DNA of 64,000 nt from Nectonema munidae. Its lineage: Eukaryota > Nematomorpha > Nectonematoida > Nectonematidae. The translations under genes and the position numbers were made by a program. Each line of letters opens with the position of its first letter. The stretch's first letter is position 1. Shown piece after piece: positions 59,239 to 64,000 of this stretch. Where the stretch lies: positions 248,001 to 312,000 of the forward strand of contig JAUIRK010001039.1 in the NCBI GenBank assembly GCA_030549495.1, read 5' to 3'. The notes under the pieces are model-generated. The model was not told where the DNA came from and did no database searches. It saw only the letters and a program-made list of their open reading frames with translations.

Positions 59239-59386
59239 GTTTTTGCGATATATAAAGAACTCAGAAGTGAAAGGGGAACAAACACTCAATTTAAAATCAG
59301 AAGCCCTTGCTGTTGTCACCTTATTGACTACTTTACATAAACTGAAGAAGAACTCGAACAAAATAATTGCTCACTGCTGGAGCTAA
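59239..59386 (+). CDS. Terminal exon of an unrecognised plus-strand host gene
   Basis: A strong acceptor (TACTTTATCTGTATCCTTTTTTAG) precedes one base and 48 codons: FLRYIKNSEVKGEQTLNLKS, EALAVVTLLTTLHKLKK... ending CWS and TAA. Codon use is balanced (GCC, CTT, GTC, ACC), unlike the AT-rich surroundings. The other strand and frames are not better. Entry phase 1. It lies 98 bp right of the Tigger terminus, so that element probably sits in its last intron. Function unknown; no domain seen. Confidence 0.55.
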
Positions 59387-59599
59387 TATTATGCCAGTAT
59401 CAAGATAGTTAAAGAGATGCATTTCTTTTATTCGTTGCTTCAGTCACCAAATTCATCTTGGTATAGTGAAGTCAATCTCAATTAATAATGACGCTTCAAA
59501 AATGCTTTCCCTCCCTATCCAACAAATTGTATTATTTTGTGTGGAAATGTAACGTTATAAAAAGCACTATAAAGGAAAAAAAGATTATTATTATTGGAT

Positions 59600-59815
59600 C
59601 TAAGATGGACTGGACATTTGGATCGCTTAAAAGCAATGATTGCAAATTAGGAAGGACTAATTGAGTTGTTGGAATTTTGTGAAGAATCTTCTGATAATAA
59701 TATTAATGTAGATGCTGCTGGAATTATATTAAATATGAAAAAGCCACGGTTTGTCTTTGCACTCAAATTGGTCAACAAAATTTTGGAATTGTTATAACTA
59801 GCTAATGAATATTCA
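59600..59815 (+). pseudogene. hAT transposase fragment
   Basis: Translation gives GHLDRLKAMIAN, LIELLEFCEESSDNNINVDA and AGIILNMKKPRFVFALKLVN in one frame with two stops, the region after the catalytic core in ZMYM1-like hATs (typically '...DAxGL...FEFVxxLxxLxxIL'). Truncated at both ends. Confidence 0.55.
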
Positions 59816-60536
59816 TGAGTGAATTAAAAAATTTTTTTTACTTGTATAACTTTTTTCACATTTTTTGAAAATAAATGGAGATATTAATGCATTTTTTTAA
59901 ATTTATCGATCTCACGCTTCAAGAAATACAGTCTTTAAAACAATGAACTTTTTTTTGACTATTTATTCAAATTCACGGGTTTGAAGGAATCAGAAAAAAT
60001 TTCGTTCCAGGTGTTATATCAAGAAATTATTGAAAGTTCGTATAAACAAATTGGAAACTATAGGTTATTCAAACTTTTCAATCAAACTATTTTGAATAAC
60101 TATATTATTTTCAACTATATTGAATAACTATATTCAATAGAAAGAGAATATGAATAACTATATTTATTTTCAAACTATATTGAATAACTTCAATAAGTTA
60201 TTCAAACTTTTCAATACCCACTATAGGTTATTCAACTTTTGGTTTTAGTACTTCATCGCGTGAAAGATCTCTTTCAACACTAAAAAGAAACGTTACCAAC
60301 CAAAGAGTTAGGATGCTGCTCTAAAGGAAAAGAAATATGATCCTTCTGTCAAGTCTTTCTGAGTGCACTAACAACATTTCTCCTGAAAGTTTTTTAAAAA
60401 AAATTTCAAGAAAAAATAGAAGAAGAGAATTGTTTTAGTTATTTTTATTTATTCAACTTTTTTTATCGGCCCGACTTCTTTTATAAACCCCCTAAAATCA
60501 AATTTTCTAGCTACGTTACTGTGTATGTGTTATCCA
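59816..60536. other. No gene; short local repeats
   Basis: 60058–60240 repeats CTATAGGTTATTCAA and TATTGAATAACT several times in both orientations, including the palindrome GAATAACTT/CAAT/AAGTTATTC (60182–60203). Confidence 0.5.
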
Positions 60537-61040
60537 AAATAAAAAAAAACTATTCTGCTACTAAAGTTTATTAGTATTTATTCCAGAAATATTGAGAAAA
60601 ATTTATTAAAAAAGCATTACACTGACTCCTAAAGAGTAAAAAAATATTAATTTATTTTGGACAGTTTTCTTTTACTCTGATACTTCAAAATGAAAAAAAC
60701 TAAATTCTACCTTTGTTATATGAAACATTGGGGAAAATAAGAGGATAATTGTGAGTATTTTTTGGAAGAAATAAAATTTGACTGACTTCACAAAAAAGCA
60801 GATTTTGCGGAAATAAAAACAAGTAATGAAAATTGTTAGAATAATGTTAATTTTGAGTTATCTAAAATAAAAAAAAACACCTCATTCTGCTACTAAAATT
60901 TAGTATTTATTCATAAACATTGATGAAAATTTATTAGAAAAGCATTATAGTGACTGATATATATTTTTTTTCGATAGTTTTCTTTAACTATGACATTTTA
61001 AAATGGAAAAAAACTATAGTACACCTTTGTTATATGAAAT
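60537..61040. repeat. Diverged tandem duplication, about 327-bp offset
   Basis: 60537–60720 and 60864–61040 share CAAAATAAAAAAAAAC, ATTCTGCTACTAAA, TTTAGTATTTATTC, AAAAGCATTA, AGTTTTCTTT and ACCTTTGTTATATGAAA in the same order. A third partial copy of a neighbouring motif (TTGACTGACTT... GCAGATTTTGC) is at 61336–61364. Confidence 0.65.
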
Positions 61041-61165
61041 ATTGAAAAATAGTGTATACATTCATCAATTTAATTTTTAAGGAGAACGTAGGAAAACTGC
61101 ATCAGTAATAGTAAAGGAAAAAAGAGAACCCATTTTGAACTTTTTTACGAGTATTTATTTAAGAG

Positions 61166-61237
61166 TCAAACTAAAGAAAAGAAAGGACGAAAATATCATT
61201 CTTCTCGCTTCTTTTTCCCTTCTTTTCTTTAGTTTGA
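61166..61237. repeat. Inverted repeat, 22-bp arms, 28-nt loop
   Basis: Arms 61166–61187 and 61216–61237 are reverse complements at 21 of 22 positions (TCAAACTAAAGAAAAGAA...). One arm is purine-rich, so a stable RNA hairpin is possible. Confidence 0.8.
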
Positions 61238-61751
61238 CTGATGAAGGTGGTTTTAAGACCACTGAAATATTTCTTAGATAAATACTTGGAAAATAGCTTA
61301 ATTATTATTGGTATTTTTGGAAGTAGATAAAAGTTGACTGACCTTTGAATGCAGATTTTGCAAAAGGGAAAACATATTTTTTTGTAAAACCTACCCTTTA
61401 TGTTCAGCACAAAGAGTATAGCTTTTCAATGATAACATTTTTAATAAAAAAAAACTTATCATTAAAAGCTCTTCATTAAAAGTGGTCGCCTTTTTTATAC
61501 TAAAATTTAGACCAAATTTTTCGAAGTAAAGTCCAGTAATCAAAAAACTTAAAAAGCCTTTTGCAAAAATAAATTATTCTAGCGTATACAACAAACGATA
61601 AGCTTTCAAATGATATAAAACAGTATCAACACTGAAATATTCTATTTCAGATTTCATTAATATATATCATGAAAAAGAAAAATTGAATAACTGTTAATAT
61701 TTTTCTTTAAAATAAATTAAAATTTTTTAAATAATCGTTATATTATTTATT
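61238..61751. other. No gene seen
   Basis: AT-rich, probably decayed upstream part of the MULE fossil. Confidence 0.4.
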
Positions 61752-62060
61752 ATAGAACTTTGTAATTGCTATGAATCAGCTGAAGGAGATTCAACAAATA
61801 ATAGGAGTGGCATCTTGATTTTAACTCTTTGGTTGGAGCATCTCCTCCAAATATTTGCAAATTGATAAATATGCTGGAAAAAGAACAAGTCAGAGTTGGG
61901 GTAGAAAATGAACAGCTCTCTTATCTGGTGCTGAATCTTTTGTTTAACAAAGAAAAAAGTATAAGGATTCGGCTTTGAGATTTCAACGAGTTGTGAGAAG
62001 CTTTGAAAATTTAAGTCAAGTGGAATATTTTAGAGCATCTTTTTGACATTTTCAATATTT
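61752..62060 (+). pseudogene. Mutator-like (FLYWCH/MULE-type) transposase, C-terminal fragment
   Basis: ELCNCYESAEGDSTNNRSG, then in another frame FNSLVGASPPNICKLINMLE, KEQVRVGVENEQ and FNELVRSFENLSQVEYFRAS. This matches the order 'ELWNCYxS...RTNNxxEGWHxxFNxxxGxxHPxxWxxIxxLKxEQ...YDxxxxxDYLRG' of invertebrate MULE transposase C-termini. Two or more frame breaks. The DDE core is not visible upstream. Confidence 0.6.
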
Positions 62061-62418
62061 GATAGGAAAATTTAGTTGATGCAAACTTTTAAAAAATAAA
62101 TAATTTTGATGATTTATTAATTTATGAAAATAGTATTAATAAATAAAAGTACAAAAAAAGTTGTCTAAGAATTTACCCTTGGACGAATTTACCTGTGACG
62201 CTAAAACTCTACCGTGAAAGAAGGGAAGTAATATGGAAAGACTACGACATTAGCCAAACAAGTCTTTTAATGATATAAAAAGTCATTTTTAAAATTTAGA
62301 ATTTTTTTAACACGTTAGTAAACAACCTCTTTAAAACCCTAATAAAAGGTTTGTTAATAAACTTGTTAAAATTTATGCATTTAATAAATTTTGTTCCAAT
62401 AATAATCATCATTCAAAG
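62061..62418. other. No gene seen
   Basis: AT-rich flank between the MULE fragment and the next possible exon. Confidence 0.5.
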
Positions 62419-62609
62419 ATGACGTTTGCGCTGTCCTTATTTCTATTTTCTCTAAATGGAAATTAAAACATAAAAATAATTATAAATTTATTCACAAAAT
62501 CGAATCAATTAGATCTGTCTTTCAAAGTTGTTTCAAACTTTATCAGGCTGACAATTTTGAAGTACGGAAAATCATCATTAAGGATTTTGTTTTGAAGAAG
62601 GCTAAGTAA
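62419..62609 (+). CDS. Possible terminal exon, unrecognised plus-strand gene
   Basis: After an AG at 62417–62418 the frame reads DVCAVLISIFSKWKLKHKNN, YKFIHKIESIRSVFQSCFKL, YQADNFEVRKIIIKDFVLKK and AK, then TAA at 62607 (62 codons). Helical, basic, cysteine-containing. The polypyrimidine tract is weak. It faces the minus-strand gene at 62.76–63.17 kb, so the two would be tail to tail. It is not one of the transposon families recognised elsewhere in this window. Confidence 0.35.
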
Positions 62610-62762
62610 CTGAAACCAAGAAGGTTATTAGTTAATTTGCATAAAAATAATCAAAAAGAACTACTATTTACTTCGAAAACTTGAATTATTTTTCTTTAAT
62701 TTTTTTCATAAACTTGAATGACCTTGTCAGCTTTTTGCATCAGTTTTGGAAGAAAAAGAGGC

Positions 62763-62783
62763 TCATTTTGAATTGGATGTAGC
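62763..62783 (-). CDS. Host gene 2, possible last exon
   Basis: Acceptor CTTTTTAATCTTTCAG. In the phase set by the previous exon it encodes ATSNSK and a stop. Another frame here (LHPIQNEPLFLPKLMQKADK...) looks more protein-like but needs a different phase, so the true end is uncertain. Confidence 0.3.
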   Translation of the reverse strand, partial: ATSNSK

Positions 62784-62876
62784 CTGAAAGATTAAAAAGA
62801 TCGTGAATTATTTTCTCTCAGAAGTAAAAGGATGTTCCAAACACAAAAATAAGTAAAAAAAAAAAGGTGTTGTTAC

Positions 62877-62984
62877 CTGCTCACATTCAGGAAAAACTTT
62901 CCGAATCTTTAAATTAGTTTTACCCAATGTTTCCCAATAATATTTCAGATTGTGTTTAATCAAAAAAAAACTCTTTATTTCAAT
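62877..62984 (-). CDS. Host gene 2, internal exon
   Basis: Exactly 36 codons (IEIKSFFLIKHNLKYYWETL, GKTNLKIRKVFPECEQ) between acceptor ATTTTATTTAG and donor GAGCAG/GTAACA. It is the only open frame, and entry and exit are both phase 0. The intron that follows is 93 bp with a T-rich tract. No domain recognised; one cysteine. Confidence 0.5.
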
Positions 62985-63041
62985 CTAAATAAAATTTTTA
63001 AAACAAAAAATAATTTTTTTTTATAAAAAACTTCCACACAC

Positions 63042-63170
63042 TTCGGAATTTATTTTGCCGTTATCGCAAGTGCAGTTGCTTTTTGCATTGACTGAATAGT
63101 TTTTCCCTGAACAGGACAAGTAATTTGCTTCATCAAAACTTTTCAGATTTTCAAGACTATTGAAGCTTTT
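63042..63170 (-). CDS. Host gene 2, cysteine-bearing exon
   Basis: Acceptor GCACTGAGTTTTTAG, then 43 codons KSFNSLENLKSFDEANYLSC, SGKNYSVNAKSNCTCDNGKI and NSE to a donor GAA/GTGTGT. The 57-bp intron and phase 0 join it to 62877–62984. Without splicing the frame runs seven more codons (VCGSFL, stop at 63021), adding another cysteine. The C...CTC spacing suggests a secreted disulfide-bonded protein, but no signal peptide exon was found. Family not recognised. Confidence 0.45.
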
Positions 63171-64000
63171 CTAAAAACTCAGTGCACTTAGTAATAATGG
63201 AAAAATAAAAAGATTAATTGATTAAACTTTTAAATCAATTTTTATAAAAAAACGTGAAGATTTTATCATAATATTGTTCCTCCATTTCCGTCCAATGTTT
63301 GTTATCTTTTGAGAAACTTTAGACATGAAAAAGCTCTTAAAAAATAAAGTATATTAACATAAAAAAGAAATTATACCCACGATTTTTTCCATATAGAAAA
63401 TTTAATACAAGGATAAAGTAGGTACAAACATTTTGCTAAATAACCGTAACATTCTTTTGTATTGAAAACATGGAGTGATAAAATATGAAATAATGTTTCT
63501 TCCAACAATTTGTTATGAAAATTGAATTTTCAGATATTATAAAAGTTTCCTTAGTTAGCATTTAAAAAGATTTAATAGAAATATAAGTAGACGTTAAAAT
63601 TATAACAACTAAAAAATATAAAATATATTAAATAAGTAAAATTGAAAAGGATTAATTAACTTAGTGAAGTGTAGTCCGAACAAAGGATAAGATTGCACAT
63701 ATTTTCACATTCAATGCCTAACTAACTCGATCGAGCCACTCATTGGGTCCATGAATGTGATTGCATTAGTAAGATAGTGGGATAATTCCATTTATTGAGA
63801 CTCCACTCACAAATATTAAAATTTACTGAAATATTCACATATTTTGGGAATGAAAAAGTCTGTAAATACCTTTTTCAAGCTCTGATTGTTTTTCCAATGT
63901 GATTTTTGAATTGTTTGGGGAAAAATAGGTTAAAAAAGGTATAAAAACCAAACATACTTGGGCTCTCTATTTCAGAATCACTTTTATTAAAATCTTTGAC
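63171..64000. other. No certain gene
   Basis: A minus-strand stretch at 63260–63319 (SKDNKHWTEMEEQYYDKIFT) follows an acceptor-like TTTTTCATGTCTAAAG and may be a further exon of host gene 2, but its donor phase does not fit. The rest is AT-rich. Confidence 0.4.

Noticed and set aside
63260-63319. Possible further minus-strand exon (SKDNKHWTEMEEQYYDKIFT)
   Set aside because: The only donor gives a phase that does not open the next exon.

Overview
The window is animal DNA: strongly AT-rich, with spliced genes, introns as short as 57–93 bp and little host coding sequence lost among old and young transposons. No bacterial, viral or CRISPR feature was seen. The mix (Ty3/Gypsy elements with long unspaced gag-pol, ZMYM1-like and ZBED5-like hATs, Tigger, piggyBac MITEs, RTE-like and I-like LINEs, tRNA-derived SINEs) with such short introns suggests an arthropod, possibly a copepod. 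That assignment is inference, not something one gene proves.

Layout. 1–7.3 kb is a cluster of three broken hAT transposons, one inserted inside another. 8.2–15.9 kb holds the last four exons of an unrecognised host gene on the minus strand (exons 15588–15873, 13986–14058, 13730–13920 and 8462–8584, poly-A signal at 8172). Its phases agree at every junction, and its introns carry an RTE-like LINE with a target duplication and a hAT remnant. 16.3–19.0 kb is a hAT-type element with 8-bp target duplications carrying a SINE and a LINE tail. 20.1–21.8 kb is an internally deleted LINE and 23.3–24.5 kb a KIAA1586-like hAT fossil. 24.8–31.5 kb carries two nearly identical Ty3/Gypsy fossils that share the same 44 bp of right flank. 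31.5–38.0 kb is a tangle of LINE pieces and a MULE-like terminal-inverted-repeat element. 38.9–40.9 kb has a PHD/OTU-like reading frame and a degenerate copy of an arthropod multicopy family. 41.7–47.4 kb is AT-rich, with a higher-order tandem repeat, two SINE copies and piggyBac-type MITEs. 48.5–49.7 kb is a piggyBac transposase fossil.

The best single host gene is the intronless RRP7 homologue at 51936–52778 (rRNA processing). After it come a 4.8-kb Tigger element with both termini and its TA duplication (54359–59140), a plus-strand terminal exon of an unknown gene (59239–59386), hAT and MULE fossils, and at the right edge a small cysteine-bearing minus-strand gene (62.76–63.17 kb) close to a plus-strand terminal exon (62419–62609).

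Functionally only RRP7 can be assigned to a pathway. The other host exons are supported by splice-site and phase agreement, not by homology. The elements interact mainly as nested insertions and as a probable LINE–SINE partnership (the I-like LINE at 33.8–35.7 kb and the SINE at 41.7 and 47.1 kb share a tail).
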